Assembly: GCF_900176425.1 (NCBI RefSeq)
Contig: NZ_FWXS01000012.1
Location: 1-64,000, forward strand
DNA: 64,000 nt
Direction of reading: 5' to 3'
Source of the DNA: Moheibacter sediminis
Lineage (GTDB): Bacteria > Bacteroidota > Bacteroidia > Flavobacteriales > Weeksellaceae
In this document: positions 18,740-29,010 of the stretch, one piece after another
Layout: every line of letters starts with the position of its first letter
Numbering within the stretch: position 1 is the first letter of the stretch
The notes under the pieces: generated by a model
What the model was told of the DNA's origin: nothing
Database searches by the model: none
What the model saw: the letters and a program-made list of their open reading frames with translations, nothing else
Program-made: the position numbers and the translations under genes

Positions 18740-19768
18740 TTAGTAGTATTTCTTCTTTAGCCATAAACTTGCTCTTACTAATAATATCAGTACCGGAACT
18801 TCTACTAACGGTCCTATAACGCCTACAAACGCCTGTGGAGAATGAATACCGAAAACCGCTATTGCTACGGCTATTGCCAATTCAAAATTGTTTCCTGTGG
18901 CTGTAAATGCGATTGAGGCGTTTTTGTCGTAAGGAACATTTAAGGATTTATTGATAAAGAAGCTGACGAAAAACATCAGTACAAAATAGATTACTAACGG
19001 TATGGCAACTTTTACTACATCCATTGGCAGTTCTAATATTTTATCTCCTTTCAGACTGAACATTAATACTATCGTAAACAGTAAAGCATACAATGTAATG
19101 GGCGATATTCGGGATACAAATTTCCTGTTATACCATTCTATACCTTTTGATTTCACCAATGCGTAACGGCTTATAAAACCTGCTAAGAATGGAATGCCTA
19201 AGTATATCAATACGCTTTCGGTTACGTCTTTCATTGATACGCTTACATTGAAGTTAGCTATTCCTAATTTTTCAGGTAATACATTGATGAATAACCAAAC
19301 TAAGAAGCTATAAGAAAGTATCTGGAAGATACTATTTAATGCAACTAACATAGCTGTATATTCTCTGTTTGCTTTAGCTAAGTCACTCCAAACGATTACC
19401 ATTGCGATGCACCTTGCCAAACCTATCAATATCAGGCCTGTCATATAATCGGGTTCGTTCCGTAAAAACAAAACTGCTAAACCGAACATCAGTACTGTGC
19501 CGATAACCCAGTTCAGCAATAAGGATATACCGATTACTTTTTTGTCCTTAAATGCCATAGGTAATAATGAATAATCAACCTTTGCCAATGGTGGGTACAT
19601 CATCAATATTAAACCTATTGCCAACGGAACATTTGTAGTGCCTACGGATAGAGCATTTGTAATTTTTGATATATCCGGAAAGAAATATCCCAATCCTATG
19701 CCTAATGCCATTGCAAGGAATATCCATAAGGTTAGGTAACGGTCAAGGAATTTTAGTTTTGATTGCAT
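18740..19768 (-). CDS. acr3: ACR3-family arsenite efflux pump
   Basis: This is an inner-membrane arsenite/H+ antiporter with about ten helices and 342 residues. ACR3 signatures include [31 protein letters not shown], with the conserved Cys in helix 4, and [20 protein letters not shown] near the C-terminus, with the conserved Glu. It is the last gene of a five-gene arsenic operon. No arsC arsenate reductase accompanies it, so the operon by itself handles As(III), or depends on a reductase elsewhere. Confidence 0.93.
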   Translation of the reverse strand: MQSKLKFLDRYLTLWIFLAMALGIGLGYFFPDISKITNALSVGTTNVPLAIGLILMMYPPLAKVDYSLLPMAFKDKKVIGISLLLNWVIGTVLMFGLAVLFLRNEPDYMTGLILIGLARCIAMVIVWSDLAKANREYTAMLVALNSIFQILSYSFLVWLFINVLPEKLGIANFNVSVSMKDVTESVLIYLGIPFLAGFISRYALVKSKGIEWYNRKFVSRISPITLYALLFTIVLMFSLKGDKILELPMDVVKVAIPLVIYFVLMFFVSFFINKSLNVPYDKNASIAFTATGNNFELAIAVAIAVFGIHSPQAFVGVIGPLVEVPVLILLVRASLWLKKKYY

Positions 19769-19775
19769 TGCGTGG

Positions 19776-20153
19776 TTAATTTGTGAGTTCTTTATATTGA
19801 TTTGAGGTAAGCAGGTTTTCTAATTCTGCGATGTCCTGTATTTCTATTTTAATAAGCCAACCGTCTTTATAAGGATTGTCATTTATGAGTGTGGGCACTT
19901 TCAATAGCAGTTCGTTCGTTTCAACGATTTTACCCGATACAGGCATAAATAAATCACTGACCGTTTTAACCGCTTCAACAGAGCCGAATACTTCGTCCTG
20001 CCGAAAACTATATCCAACATTGGGTAAATCTGCATATACGATTTCGCCTAATTCGCTTTGTGCAAATTCGGTAATGCCTATTGTACCTGTGTTGTCCTGT
20101 ACGCTTATCCACGTATGTTCTTTTGAATACTTTCTATCGGTTGGAAATTCCAT
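19776..20153 (-). CDS. gcvH: GcvH-like lipoyl carrier protein in the ars operon
   Basis: This 125-residue protein has the glycine-cleavage H-protein fold: [32 protein letters not shown], then [21 protein letters not shown] with the lipoylated Lys, then [12 protein letters not shown]. Normally GcvH carries aminomethyl groups for glycine cleavage, but no P, T or L protein gene is near. It lies 7 bases before acr3 and 17 bases after a phosphoesterase, all in the ars operon. Dithiol lipoate binds arsenite strongly, so a role as arsenic carrier or spare target is conceivable (inference). Confidence 0.85.
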   Translation of the reverse strand: MEFPTDRKYSKEHTWISVQDNTGTIGITEFAQSELGEIVYADLPNVGYSFRQDEVFGSVEAVKTVSDLFMPVSGKIVETNELLLKVPTLINDNPYKDGWLIKIEIQDIAELENLLTSNQYKELTN

Positions 20154-20170
20154 CTTTATAAATTCTTTGA

Positions 20171-20944
20171 TTAGTAACCTCTCCTTAAATTCTCTGCGTA
20201 TTCGTTTGGTAAAATGCTTTCCTCTACTGCTTTTGCGGCTCTTTCAATATCATAATCAAATCGTATAAATTCCACACTGATACTGTCTTTGTCCAATACA
20301 GAACTTTGCTCATTGATAGTAAGCATTACATAACCGCCTCTTACATCGCTGTCTTTCGGCTTTCCTACCGAACCTATATTGATGGCGTGTCTGAAATGGT
20401 CTTGTCCGTCAATGCCCGAATTTAAAATGCGGTGGTATGGCTTGTGTGTATGTCCGAAACACATAATGTCTGCGTCCGCCTGTTCCATAATTCTAAGCAT
20501 ACTTTTTTCTTCCCTGTCCTCAAATAAGTATTCGTTTATTTTTCTTGGGCTACCGTGTACCAATAGCAAATTGAGCTTATCCTCGTTCAACTGAAATTCT
20601 ACTTTGATATGTGCCGGAAGTGTACGCAAATAGGCTCTTTCTTCATCTTTCATAATAGAGTTGGTAAAAGAAATAGATATACTGCCGTTGTCTTTTTCGG
20701 GTTCAGTTTTATACGCACATCCGCAATCGTTGCTCATACGTCCAATACCAAAATCATAATTCCCTGCAATGGTTGGTATTTTGCGTTTACGGATTTCGTT
20801 CACTACTTCATTTGCCCAAATATTATAACCGACCAAATCGCCTAAGCAATAAATACTATCGGGATTTCTTTTTTCTACATCATCAAAGAATGCTTCTAAT
20901 GCAGGTAGATTGGCGTGAATGTCGCTGAATAATGCAATTTTCAT
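20171..20944 (-). CDS. Metallophosphoesterase (YfcE/calcineurin-like) in the ars operon
   Basis: This 257-residue binuclear metal phosphoesterase shows DIHAN at residues 8-12, CLGDLVGY, AGNYDFG (the GNxD block), LVHGSPR and CFGHTHKPYH. All metal ligands seem present. Its substrate is unknown. It is the third gene of the ars operon, between DUF6428 and gcvH, in the place where arsC often sits. It could act on an organic arsenic-phosphate or cyclic nucleotide compound, but nothing in the sequence decides this. Confidence 0.85.
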   Translation of the reverse strand: MKIALFSDIHANLPALEAFFDDVEKRNPDSIYCLGDLVGYNIWANEVVNEIRKRKIPTIAGNYDFGIGRMSNDCGCAYKTEPEKDNGSISISFTNSIMKDEERAYLRTLPAHIKVEFQLNEDKLNLLLVHGSPRKINEYLFEDREEKSMLRIMEQADADIMCFGHTHKPYHRILNSGIDGQDHFRHAINIGSVGKPKDSDVRGGYVMLTINEQSSVLDKDSISVEFIRFDYDIERAAKAVEESILPNEYAENLRRGY

Positions 20945-20987
20945 TTTTATTGATTTTAAGAATTATATTTTTAATGTTTCATTAATT

Positions 20988-21452
20988 TTAGCAACATCCC
21001 GAATTAGGTGTACAGCAAGCATTATTCAGGTCTGATAATTTTACTTTCTGTTTTTCGGCAGGAATACCGCAAGCATCTTGAGCTAAACAGGCGGTTTGTT
21101 TATTCTTCAGTATAAAATGATTTCCGTTAAAATCCAAATCAAATTTACCAATCGTTTCACTTTGGTATTCTACTTCTATTTCGGCATCTTCAATACCCAA
21201 CTTTTCTTCGGATAGCTTAATGATGTTTAATAGCTTTGTTGGCTTTAATCGGTGTTCAAAATCGTTGGCATTCCATAATTGGAAATTGACAACTTTTTCG
21301 TTTCTAATTGTTCCGCCACAATCAATAAAATGTTTTGTAATAACACCTATCTCGGTAACGTGAAAGTGTTCGGGTACAAATGTTCCGTTCTCTAATTGAA
21401 ATTCAACATTATCCAATGCTGGTAAGATTTCTTTGATGTTTGATAGTTTCAT
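20988..21452 (-). CDS. DUF6428 family protein with Cys-rich tail
   Basis: This 154-residue cytoplasmic protein has a conserved body (FQLENGTFVPEHFHVTEIG; FIDCGGTIRNEKVVNFQLW) and a C-terminal tail NACCTPNSGCC. DUF6428 genes regularly follow arsR in Bacteroidota arsenic operons. The paired cysteines at the tail, with further Cys in CLAQDACG, suggest As(III) binding, for instance as a chaperone or buffer (inference). It is the second gene of the operon after arsR. Confidence 0.8.
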   Translation of the reverse strand: MKLSNIKEILPALDNVEFQLENGTFVPEHFHVTEIGVITKHFIDCGGTIRNEKVVNFQLWNANDFEHRLKPTKLLNIIKLSEEKLGIEDAEIEVEYQSETIGKFDLDFNGNHFILKNKQTACLAQDACGIPAEKQKVKLSDLNNACCTPNSGCC

Positions 21453-21511
21453 TATTTTTTTATTTAATTGTTATATTGCTTTATTGCGATTAATGTGCTT
21501 AAAAAAAATGC

Positions 21512-21841
21512 TTAACAGCATTTATCAACCTCTACATTATCTATAAAGAAAGCATTGAGTTCCTTTTTAATCTGCTGCCAAACATTTTCATCAATACAGT
21601 AGCACACACTTGTCCCTTCTATATTGCCTTTGATGATACCAATGTTTTTAAGCTCTTTTAAATGTTGTGAAATCGTAGCCTGCGCCAATCCTAATTCTTC
21701 CACTAAGTCATTACAAATGCAAGCATTCTGCTTGATGATGTATTGCAGGATAGCTATACGGGCAGGATGAGCCAGTGCCTTTAAAGTGGTTGCCAAGCTG
21801 TTTTGCTGTTCTGTAAATATTTCTGTTTTTGTTACGCCCAT
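21512..21841 (-). CDS. arsR: ArsR-family arsenic-responsive repressor
   Basis: This is a winged-helix repressor of about 109 residues. HPARIAILQYIIKQ is followed by the metal-sensing ACICNDL (two Cys in the position of the CVCDL motif) and the recognition helix LAQATISQHLKEL. A Cys pair also ends the protein (DKCC). I start at ATG 21841 (MGVTKTEIF); an upstream frame to 21865 would run into the operator. It represses its own operon through the palindrome at 21858-21875 and is released by As(III). Confidence 0.9.
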   Translation of the reverse strand: MGVTKTEIFTEQQNSLATTLKALAHPARIAILQYIIKQNACICNDLVEELGLAQATISQHLKELKNIGIIKGNIEGTSVCYCIDENVWQQIKKELNAFFIDNVEVDKCC

Positions 21842-21857
21842 CTTATTTGTAATAATA

Positions 21858-21875
21858 TATCGCAATATTACGATA
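21858..21875. promoter_or_regulatory. ArsR operator palindrome
   Basis: TATCGCAATATTACGATA is an 18-bp dyad with only the C/A pair at positions 6 and 13 unmatched. It lies between the -7 box and the arsR start codon, where bound ArsR would block transcription. Confidence 0.65.
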
Positions 21876-21888
21876 AATATTTAAACCA

Positions 21889-21920
21889 CAAAAGTAGTTT
21901 GTGAAAAAACATATAGCCAA
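21889..21920 (-). promoter_or_regulatory. Promoter of the ars operon
   Basis: Read on the minus strand, TACTTTTG (TAnnTTTG -7 box, 21889-21896) is preceded after 20 bases by TTGG (21917-21920). This matches the Bacteroidota sigma-factor promoter layout. The arsR operator lies just downstream. Confidence 0.55.
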
Positions 21921-21966
21921 GCACCAATTCTGTATAAATAATCAGTTCAATTTTCTATTGTAAATC

Positions 21967-22006
21967 GCCAAATCCTGCCTTTCAAAGCCAAACGCTGCAA
22001 CATTAT
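21967..22006 (+). repeat. 10-bp-period GCC array, site F
   Basis: There are four 10-base units in exact phase at 21967, 21977, 21987 and 21997, beginning GCC, GCC, GCC and GCA (unit GCCAAACGCT at 21987). It ends about 60 bases before the DUF1896 start codon and runs in the same direction. Confidence 0.65.
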
Positions 22007-22067
22007 CAAAGGCAATTGCTCCTGCTTATAATTTTAGGATTTAAGTAAAATTCTAATCAAAATAAGT

Positions 22068-22505
22068 ATGGATGTACAGCAAAAAGACCTGTCGTATTTC
22101 AGATTACGACTGCAAGAATTATTAAACAGCAGCTTTCCCGAAAAGGCACACGACCAAAAATTTATTGACCAACGGTCTTCGTGGGCTGCCAATGCTTATG
22201 AGGGTGCTTTCCGTTCGGGAAACGCCGTTGAGCAATGCGACGAAATAGCCAACTACATACTTTTTGAGGGCTTGCACTTCTCCAAGTTCGACACGGTTTT
22301 CAAAGTGGTATGCAATGAATTTGATACCATAATGGCAGACGAGGAACTGCGACCGTTCGCCCTGAAAATGTTCCCCGTTTGTGAGCCTGTTTTCGCAGGA
22401 TATGAATTAACCGATGATTTCGCCAACGGAAATGAGTTTGATGTACTCTACACCGAACTGACCGGAACCATCTCAATATGGATTGAGGAAAATGGGCTTC
22501 AGTAA
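22068..22505 (+). CDS. DUF1896 family protein
   Basis: This 145-residue acidic cytoplasmic protein matches DUF1896, a family found just before the methylase-helicase gene in CTnDOT-like elements. Visible landmarks are [20 protein letters not shown] at the start and [20 protein letters not shown]. Its function is unknown. Its stop codon overlaps the next gene by 14 bases, so the two are translationally linked. The GCC array at 21967 precedes it. Confidence 0.82.
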   Translation: MDVQQKDLSYFRLRLQELLNSSFPEKAHDQKFIDQRSSWAANAYEGAFRSGNAVEQCDEIANYILFEGLHFSKFDTVFKVVCNEFDTIMADEELRPFALKMFPVCEPVFAGYELTDDFANGNEFDVLYTELTGTISIWIEENGLQ

Positions 22506-25500
22506 AAAGCAACATCTCCAACTGAATATTGATGCCCTGCGAATTGCTTTTAAACTGGAAAAGGAGAAACGCCAAGCCACCGTAGGCGAAAGACTGCTAA
22601 TGATGCGATACAGCGGATTTGGCGGTCTTAAATTCGTTCTGAACCCCGTAGAAAACGAAATAGACATCAATCATTGGAGAAAAACAGAACACGACCTTTT
22701 TCCATTAACGCAGGAACTCCACCAATTACTCAAAGAAAATTCCGAAGACGATAAGCAGTACCGCAGGTATGTGGACAGTATGAAAAGTTCCGTACTGACG
22801 GCTTTTTATACCCCGCCAAAGGTTATAGATGCCATTTCATCCGCCTTGCGGGATAAGGGTCTGCATATTGATAAATTCCTCGAACCCTCCGCAGGTATCG
22901 GCTCATTCATCCAATCCTTTTCGGAAAATCAGAAAGCCAGTGTTACCGCCTATGAAAAAGACTTGCTCACAGGTAAGATTTTAAAGCAGCTTTATCCTGA
23001 AAGCAATATCCGTATCAACGGTTTTGAGGAAATTCCCGAAAGGGAACAAAACAACTATGATATAATCGCCAGTAATATACCGTTCGGCGATACTTCTGTA
23101 TTTGACCTTTCTTATTCACGCAGCAGAAACAGCGCAAAGGAACAGGCTGCCCGAAGCATACACAATTACTTTTTTCTGAAAGGTGCTGATATGCTCCGTG
23201 AGGGTGGTTTGTTGGCTTACATCACTTCGCAGGGCATTCTGAATAGCCCTAAGAACGAACCCATACGCAGGGCGTTGATGCAGGATAATAATTTGGTTTC
23301 GGTTGTAAGACTGCCCAACAATCTGTTTACCGAATATGCAGGTACGGAAGTGGGCAGCGACCTGATTATCCTGCAAAAAAATACGGCAAAACAAAATCTG
23401 ACCGACAGGGAAGATCTGTTTTGCCAAAGCAAGCCAACCGAATACAATACGCCGGGCAATGCGCTCTTTCAGGACGGTACAAGAATTATCCATACCGACC
23501 AAAAATTAGATACCGACCCATACGGTCAACCTGCCTTAATCTATACGCATAAAGACGGTGTTGAGGGTATTGCCAAAGATTTGAAACAAATGCTTTCCGA
23601 AGATTTTGGGAACCATCTGAATTTGAATTTATACAAAGGCGAACGCAATGATCAGCCTATGATACAAATTCCGATTGAACCAAAGGTTACACCTCCGGTC
23701 ATAGACCCTGCAATCGTTCAGCAAAAACCGCAGCTTATAACCACTCCGGTAGTCCATCAGGAAAGCCCACAGGAACTAAAACAACTAAGCATTTTTGACC
23801 TGTTTGAAAGTGCGGGTGAGCCTGTAATGGTGCTTGCTCCACCTAAAAGAACTACCCAAAACAAAAGGCAAAGTAGTAATAAAAGAAGAGGCACAATAGG
23901 TCGTCAACCCGACCTGTTCAGCAGTGCCAGGCAGCAACCTTATACACCGCTAAAATCCAATGGTGCTACCAATGGAAAAAGCCAAGTAAACAGCAAAAAA
24001 CAGGAAGCCATCGGCGACCTGTTTTCACAAATAAACGGCAATGGCCAGTCTGATAAGACTGCCATTCCCGTTACCGATATTAACACCGTTCCTGAACCTG
24101 CTCCGTATAGCGGCGAACTGCAATTATTCCACCGGAATGATTGCCTTGTGGTGGATAACGGTTGGGTCGGCTATTTGCAAGAGGTGGATAAGGAAGACAA
24201 AAAAGCTATCTTTCATCCATTGCAATTGCCGTCGGCACAGAAAGCAAGAGCCGAAGCCTACATAGCCGTAAGGGACAGTTATATCAACCTGTACCAAAAA
24301 GAAGCTGAAAAACAGACCGAACACAGGGAAGAACGGGAAACCCTGAACCTGCTGTACGATGCCTTTACCAAAAAATACGGCAATCTCAATACTGCCGACA
24401 ATGCCAAGCTGATAAAAACAGACAGTGCAGGTAAAGAAATCCCCTATCTGGAGCGTGTCATTGGCGGCATAATCCATAAAGCGGATATTTTCAGCCGTCC
24501 GGTCAGTTTCTCTACTACCACGTTAGCAACCGACAATCCCGAAGAGGCTTTAGCTGCCTCCCTGAACAAATACGGAAATGTGGATTTGGACTTTATGTCC
24601 GAAATCAGCAGCCTGCCTGCCGATACCCTGAAAGAAGCCCTGCACGGGCGGTTGTTCTACAATCCGCTACAACAGGAATATGAAATAGCCGAACGTTGGA
24701 TTGCAGGCAACGTGGTGGAGAAAGCAGATGAAGTAAGAGCCTATCTCGAAAACTATCCCGATGATACCGAAGCCAAAGAAAGCCTTACCGCTTTAGAGGA
24801 AGCCCGACCAAAACGTATCGAATTTGAGGAACTGGATTTTAACCTCGGCGAACGGTGGATACCTACCGGAATTTATGCCCGTTTCGCTTCGCATTTGTTC
24901 GATGCGGATGTACTGGTTCATTACTCCGAAAGCTCCGACGACTTTTCCGTAAAGTGTCATCAGGGCAATATGCACATTTGGGAAAAATATGCGGTCAAAG
25001 CGGAAAGCCGCACGTTTGACGGTATTGCCCTGCTTAAACACGCCCTTGTCAATACCACGCCTGATATTACCAAAAAAGTAATGGTTGGCGACCAAGAGGT
25101 TAAAGTACGGGATATGGAAGCCATACAAATGGCGAACACCAAGATTGACGAAATCCGTACCGCCTTTACCGACTGGCTACACGCACAGAACGATGAGTTT
25201 AAAAACAGGCTGACCGACCAGTACAACGATACCTTTAATTGTTTCGTTCGCCCAAACTATGACGGAAGCCATCAGGAATTTCCGGGATTAGACCGCAAGG
25301 GAGCAGGCATTGAAGACCTGTATTCAAGTCAAAAGGACACCGTTTGGATGATAAAGCTGAACAACGGTGCTATCTGCGACCACGAAGTAGGCGCAGGAAA
25401 AACGCTGATAATGTGTACCGCAGCGCAGGAAATGAAGCGTTTGGGATTAGCCCATAAGCCGATGATTATCGGGCTGAAAGCAAATATACCTGCCATTGCC

Positions 25501-27930
25501 GAAGACTACCGTAAAGCCTATCCACACGCCAAAATCCTTTATCCGGGTATTGATGATTTTACGCCGAAAAAACGCCTGCGGATTTTCGGGGATATTAAAA
25601 ATAATGATTGGGATTGCGTGATACTTACGCACGACCAGTTCGGAATGATACCGCAATCGCCCGAAATACAAAAGGAAATCCTCGAAATAGAACTGGACAG
25701 CGTAGAGCGCAATCTCGATGCCCTGAAATCGCAGGGCAAGGAAGTGACAAGGGGAATGCTCGCCGGGGTAATCAAGCGGAAAGAAAATCTTGAAGTAAAG
25801 CTGAAAACGCTGCAACACGATATTGAAAACCGTAAGGATGATATTGTGGACTTTAAGATGATGGGCATAGACCATTTGTTTGTGGACGAAAGCCACCAGT
25901 TCAAAAACCTGATGTTCAACACCCGTCATACACGGGTTGCCGGACTGGGGAACGTGGACGGCAGCCAAAAGGCACTGAACCTGCTGTTTGCAATCCGCAC
26001 CATTCAGGAGCGTACCAATGCGGATATGGGTGCAACCTTTCTTTCGGGTACAACCATCAGCAATTCATTAACGGAATTGTACCTGCTGTTTAAATACCTG
26101 CGCCCCCGTGCATTGGAAAAACAGGGTATTCATTCCTTTGATGCGTGGGCAGCTATCTATGCACGGAAAACGACCGATTATGAATTTTCGGTAGCTAACA
26201 ATATTGTAGCAAAAGAGCGTTTCCGCTACTTTATCAAAGTGCCGGAACTGGCACAGTTCTATTCTGAAAACACGGATTACAGAACGGCTAAGGATATTGG
26301 TATTGACCGCCCCACTAAGAACGAGGTATTGTACAACATACCGCCAACGCCCGACCAAGAAGCCTTTATCCAAAGCCTGATGCAGTTTGCCAAAACGGGC
26401 GATGCTACTTTGCTCGGTAGAGAACCATTATCGCAAAGGGAAGAAAAAGCAAAGATGCTCATTGCGACGGACTATGCCCGTAAGATGTCGCTCGATATGC
26501 GTATGGTAAGTGGTATATACGACGACCATCCCGACAACAAGGCTTCGCATTGTGCGGTAAATATCGCCAAGTATTACAACCAGTTCAACGCACAGAAAGG
26601 AACGCAGTTCGTTTTCTCCGATTTGGGAACCTACAAGCCCGGCGAATGGAACGTGTACTCCGAAATAAAACGCAAACTCGTGGAGGACCACGGCATACCT
26701 GCGCACGAAGTAAGGTTTATTCAGGAAGCGAAAAATGATAAGCAACGTAAGGAACTTATCAACGGAATGAACGAGGGCAAAATCCGTGTACTGTTCGGTT
26801 CTACAAGTATGCTCGGAACTGGCGTAAACGCACAGAAAAGAGCTGTTGCCGTTCATCATTTAGATACACCGTGGCGACCGTCTGACCTTGCCCAAAGGGA
26901 CGGGCGGGCAATCAGAAAAGGCAATGAGATTGCCAAATTCTTTGCCGATAATAAAGTTGCTGTGATTATCTATGCAGTTGAAAAATCGTTGGACAGTTAC
27001 AAATTCAACCTGCTGTATAATAAGCAGCTTTTCATCGACCAGTTAAAGACTAACAACCTGACCAAAAGAACGATTGACGAGGGAAGTATGGACGAAAAAT
27101 CGGGAATGAACTTTTCGGAATATGTGGCAATCCTGTCAGGAAATACAGACCTGTTGGATAAAGCCAAACTGGAAAAACAGATTGCCGGACTGGAAAGCGA
27201 AAAGCAGGCGTTCAACCGCTCTAAATCCAGTGCCAAATTTAAGGTACAGGATTATATGGAAATGTTGCAAAGCACTCAATCCCGTTTGAGCCGGATGAGT
27301 ACCGACTGGGAAAACTTACAGCAACGCCTGCAAAAGCGTTCGGACGGTACAATCGAAAACCCTGTGCTGTTAGATGGCTTGCCGCCCAATGCAAATCCGA
27401 AACAAATAGGCGCAAAACTGAACGAGATTGCGAACAAAGCCCGCACGGCAGGCGACTATCGTGAAATAGGCAACCTCTACGGGTTTCAATTATTGGTTAA
27501 AACAGAACTTCCAAAGGATAATTCAACACTCGAAAGGGTCAATAGATTTTTTATAACTGGCGAGGGCAATATCAAGTACACCTACAATAACGGTCTGATG
27601 GCAAAAGACCCCGAAACCGCCGCAATGAATTTTTTAAGGGCTTTGGAAAAACTGCCGGGCTTTGTGAAGCAGGAGCAGGAGAAAATCGCTGAAATACAAA
27701 AAGACCTGCCGATACTTCAGGAAGTGGTTAACGGTACTTGGGCTAAGGAAAGTCGATTGAGTGAGCTTAAAACGGAACTGGCTGCCGTAGAAAGAAAGAT
27801 ACAGCTATCTATTACGCCGGAAACCAAACAAGATGCTTCGGAGCAGGCAGAAAAGCAGAATGAAGCCCCAAAGGTGCAGGAAAGCATTATACGGACAAAA
27901 GGCGTTCATTCACCTCGTGGCGTATTATAA
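22492..27930 (+). CDS. N6-DNA methylase/SNF2-type helicase fusion of the element
   Basis: This giant backbone protein has about 1,812 residues. The N-terminal part is a DNA methylase: [15 protein letters not shown] near residue 145 (SAM site) and [10 protein letters not shown] near 205, a variant NPPF motif. A Gln/Pro-rich linker follows at about 400-530. The helicase part has [11 protein letters not shown] (Walker A, near 970), [12 protein letters not shown] (DESH box), [12 protein letters not shown] and [15 protein letters not shown] (motif VI). A coiled tail ends the protein. ATG 22492 follows GAGGAAA; a TTG at 22483 is less likely. It may mark or protect incoming element DNA (inference). 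Confidence 0.85.
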   Translation: MGFSKKQHLQLNIDALRIAFKLEKEKRQATVGERLLMMRYSGFGGLKFVLNPVENEIDINHWRKTEHDLFPLTQELHQLLKENSEDDKQYRRYVDSMKSSVLTAFYTPPKVIDAISSALRDKGLHIDKFLEPSAGIGSFIQSFSENQKASVTAYEKDLLTGKILKQLYPESNIRINGFEEIPEREQNNYDIIASNIPFGDTSVFDLSYSRSRNSAKEQAARSIHNYFFLKGADMLREGGLLAYITSQGILNSPKNEPIRRALMQDNNLVSVVRLPNNLFTEYAGTEVGSDLIILQKNTAKQNLTDREDLFCQSKPTEYNTPGNALFQDGTRIIHTDQKLDTDPYGQPALIYTHKDGVEGIAKDLKQMLSEDFGNHLNLNLYKGERNDQPMIQIPIEPKVTPPVIDPAIVQQKPQLITTPVVHQESPQELKQLSIFDLFESAGEPVMVLAPPKRTTQNKRQSSNKRRGTIGRQPDLFSSARQQPYTPLKSNGATNGKSQVNSKKQEAIGDLFSQINGNGQSDKTAIPVTDINTVPEPAPYSGELQLFHRNDCLVVDNGWVGYLQEVDKEDKKAIFHPLQLPSAQKARAEAYIAVRDSYINLYQKEAEKQTEHREERETLNLLYDAFTKKYGNLNTADNAKLIKTDSAGKEIPYLERVIGGIIHKADIFSRPVSFSTTTLATDNPEEALAASLNKYGNVDLDFMSEISSLPADTLKEALHGRLFYNPLQQEYEIAERWIAGNVVEKADEVRAYLENYPDDTEAKESLTALEEARPKRIEFEELDFNLGERWIPTGIYARFASHLFDADVLVHYSESSDDFSVKCHQGNMHIWEKYAVKAESRTFDGIALLKHALVNTTPDITKKVMVGDQEVKVRDMEAIQMANTKIDEIRTAFTDWLHAQNDEFKNRLTDQYNDTFNCFVRPNYDGSHQEFPGLDRKGAGIEDLYSSQKDTVWMIKLNNGAICDHEVGAGKTLIMCTAAQEMKRLGLAHKPMIIGLKANIPAIAEDYRKAYPHAKILYPGIDDFTPKKRLRIFGDIKNNDWDCVILTHDQFGMIPQSPEIQKEILEIELDSVERNLDALKSQGKEVTRGMLAGVIKRKENLEVKLKTLQHDIENRKDDIVDFKMMGIDHLFVDESHQFKNLMFNTRHTRVAGLGNVDGSQKALNLLFAIRTIQERTNADMGATFLSGTTISNSLTELYLLFKYLRPRALEKQGIHSFDAWAAIYARKTTDYEFSVANNIVAKERFRYFIKVPELAQFYSENTDYRTAKDIGIDRPTKNEVLYNIPPTPDQEAFIQSLMQFAKTGDATLLGREPLSQREEKAKMLIATDYARKMSLDMRMVSGIYDDHPDNKASHCAVNIAKYYNQFNAQKGTQFVFSDLGTYKPGEWNVYSEIKRKLVEDHGIPAHEVRFIQEAKNDKQRKELINGMNEGKIRVLFGSTSMLGTGVNAQKRAVAVHHLDTPWRPSDLAQRDGRAIRKGNEIAKFFADNKVAVIIYAVEKSLDSYKFNLLYNKQLFIDQLKTNNLTKRTIDEGSMDEKSGMNFSEYVAILSGNTDLLDKAKLEKQIAGLESEKQAFNRSKSSAKFKVQDYMEMLQSTQSRLSRMSTDWENLQQRLQKRSDGTIENPVLLDGLPPNANPKQIGAKLNEIANKARTAGDYREIGNLYGFQLLVKTELPKDNSTLERVNRFFITGEGNIKYTYNNGLMAKDPETAAMNFLRALEKLPGFVKQEQEKIAEIQKDLPILQEVVNGTWAKESRLSELKTELAAVERKIQLSITPETKQDASEQAEKQNEAPKVQESIIRTKGVHSPRGVL

Positions 27931-27936
27931 TAGTCG

Positions 27937-28758
27937 TTACTTTTCGTCCATTTTTTTTATTAGGGCTTCACACAGGCTGTCAAGGAATTTGGTTCGGTTT
28001 ATCTTACGGGCTTTCAGTTCCATAAACGTGTGGTAAAAATCGCCTAACTCAATATTAAAGGCTTCTTCAAAAGTTTTAGCTATCAATTTTATGTCTGTAT
28101 TCCCATTGTTAAATACACCGTGGGAGTACAGTGCATATATGAGTTCCGTCAGTGCCGTTTTACTTGCCGTCCATTTCAATGAATTGTCCGAACCCCTTTT
28201 CACATTGATGTTATTGAGCCTGTCTTCCAAATAAACTTGTATCAGGTCATTGGCAATAATCTTGGCAACCTTATAATCGTGTGAAGTAGAAAAACGATGG
28301 TCTGCTTCAAAATAAAATGTGTCTAACCACAGCCTTATATCGTGCTTGCCACGCACAAAGAATTTTTCGTCAACGAAAGAATTATTGCTGCGGTAATACT
28401 TGTAAAAATCAAGGTTGTTTTCAAAGAACCTTTTTAGCTTTTTCAGTTCTTTGGTAAAATATTTCTTGGTACGCTTGTTCCCGTAGGGTCTTCTTGTTTC
28501 GATTTTATAGATGGCATTGTAGTAGATGAGCTTTGAAACAATAACAGGTTTCTGATACTTGAAAAAATGGATTTCTTCTTCCATATTCTTAAAGTCATTT
28601 TTCAGTACAAAGTCCTTTAAGTCGGCAAGGCTTTGTATGATATGGTGTATAACGGCTTCAATTCTTTTTATGGGGCAGTCGGTTTCAATCTCCAGTTCCT
28701 GGATTGCAGTTTCCAATTTAAGATATGTTTCATTGTAAAATTTATCCATTCGCTTCAT
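27937..28758 (-). CDS. rteC: RteC-family regulator, second copy
   Basis: This is an RteC-like regulator of 273 residues, or 270 if translation starts at 28749 as in its twin (MDKFYNE). Landmarks are FFKYQKPVIVSKLIYYNAIYKIETRRPYG, FYKYYRSNNSFVDEKFFVRGKHDIRLW and LKWTASKTALTELIYALYS. By eye it is more than four-fifths identical to the copy at 40981-41805, at both protein and DNA level and in the same orientation. The two flank the copper module. It converges with the methylase-helicase gene, 6 bases away. Confidence 0.85.
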   Translation of the reverse strand: MKRMDKFYNETYLKLETAIQELEIETDCPIKRIEAVIHHIIQSLADLKDFVLKNDFKNMEEEIHFFKYQKPVIVSKLIYYNAIYKIETRRPYGNKRTKKYFTKELKKLKRFFENNLDFYKYYRSNNSFVDEKFFVRGKHDIRLWLDTFYFEADHRFSTSHDYKVAKIIANDLIQVYLEDRLNNINVKRGSDNSLKWTASKTALTELIYALYSHGVFNNGNTDIKLIAKTFEEAFNIELGDFYHTFMELKARKINRTKFLDSLCEALIKKMDEK

Positions 28759-28910
28759 TTTGATGTAATATATTATTGGTTAATACAGAAAAGCTAACAC
28801 TGTTCGTATTAGCTTATGATGCAATTACTGCTTAAAAAAATTCAACCTCTACCGTATTGATGATGGAACGATAGATAGATTTTTGTTGCATACTTTAAAG
28901 GGTTGTAGTA

Positions 28911-28947
28911 TGATGCAGGTTAGTCTTTGCGAATTACACCTGCATCA
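28911..28947. repeat. Hairpin between rteC and the copper module
   Basis: TGATGCAGGT at 28911-28920 is an exact inverted repeat of ACCTGCATCA at 28938-28947, followed on the plus strand by CCTCC and a T run. AAGGGTTGTA near 28899 and TACAACCCTT near 28989 form an outer pair. No plus-strand gene leads into it, so it may be a terminator relic or a recombination or regulatory structure at the module edge. Confidence 0.5.
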
Positions 28948-29010
28948 CCTCCTTTTTTTTACCGATATTTTTTTACGGTTATGCAGTTTACAACCCTTAG
29001 TTATTTAATT

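Noticed and set aside
22483-22491. TTG start of the methylase-helicase
   Set aside because: An ATG with a GAGGAAA ribosome-binding stretch follows three codons later.
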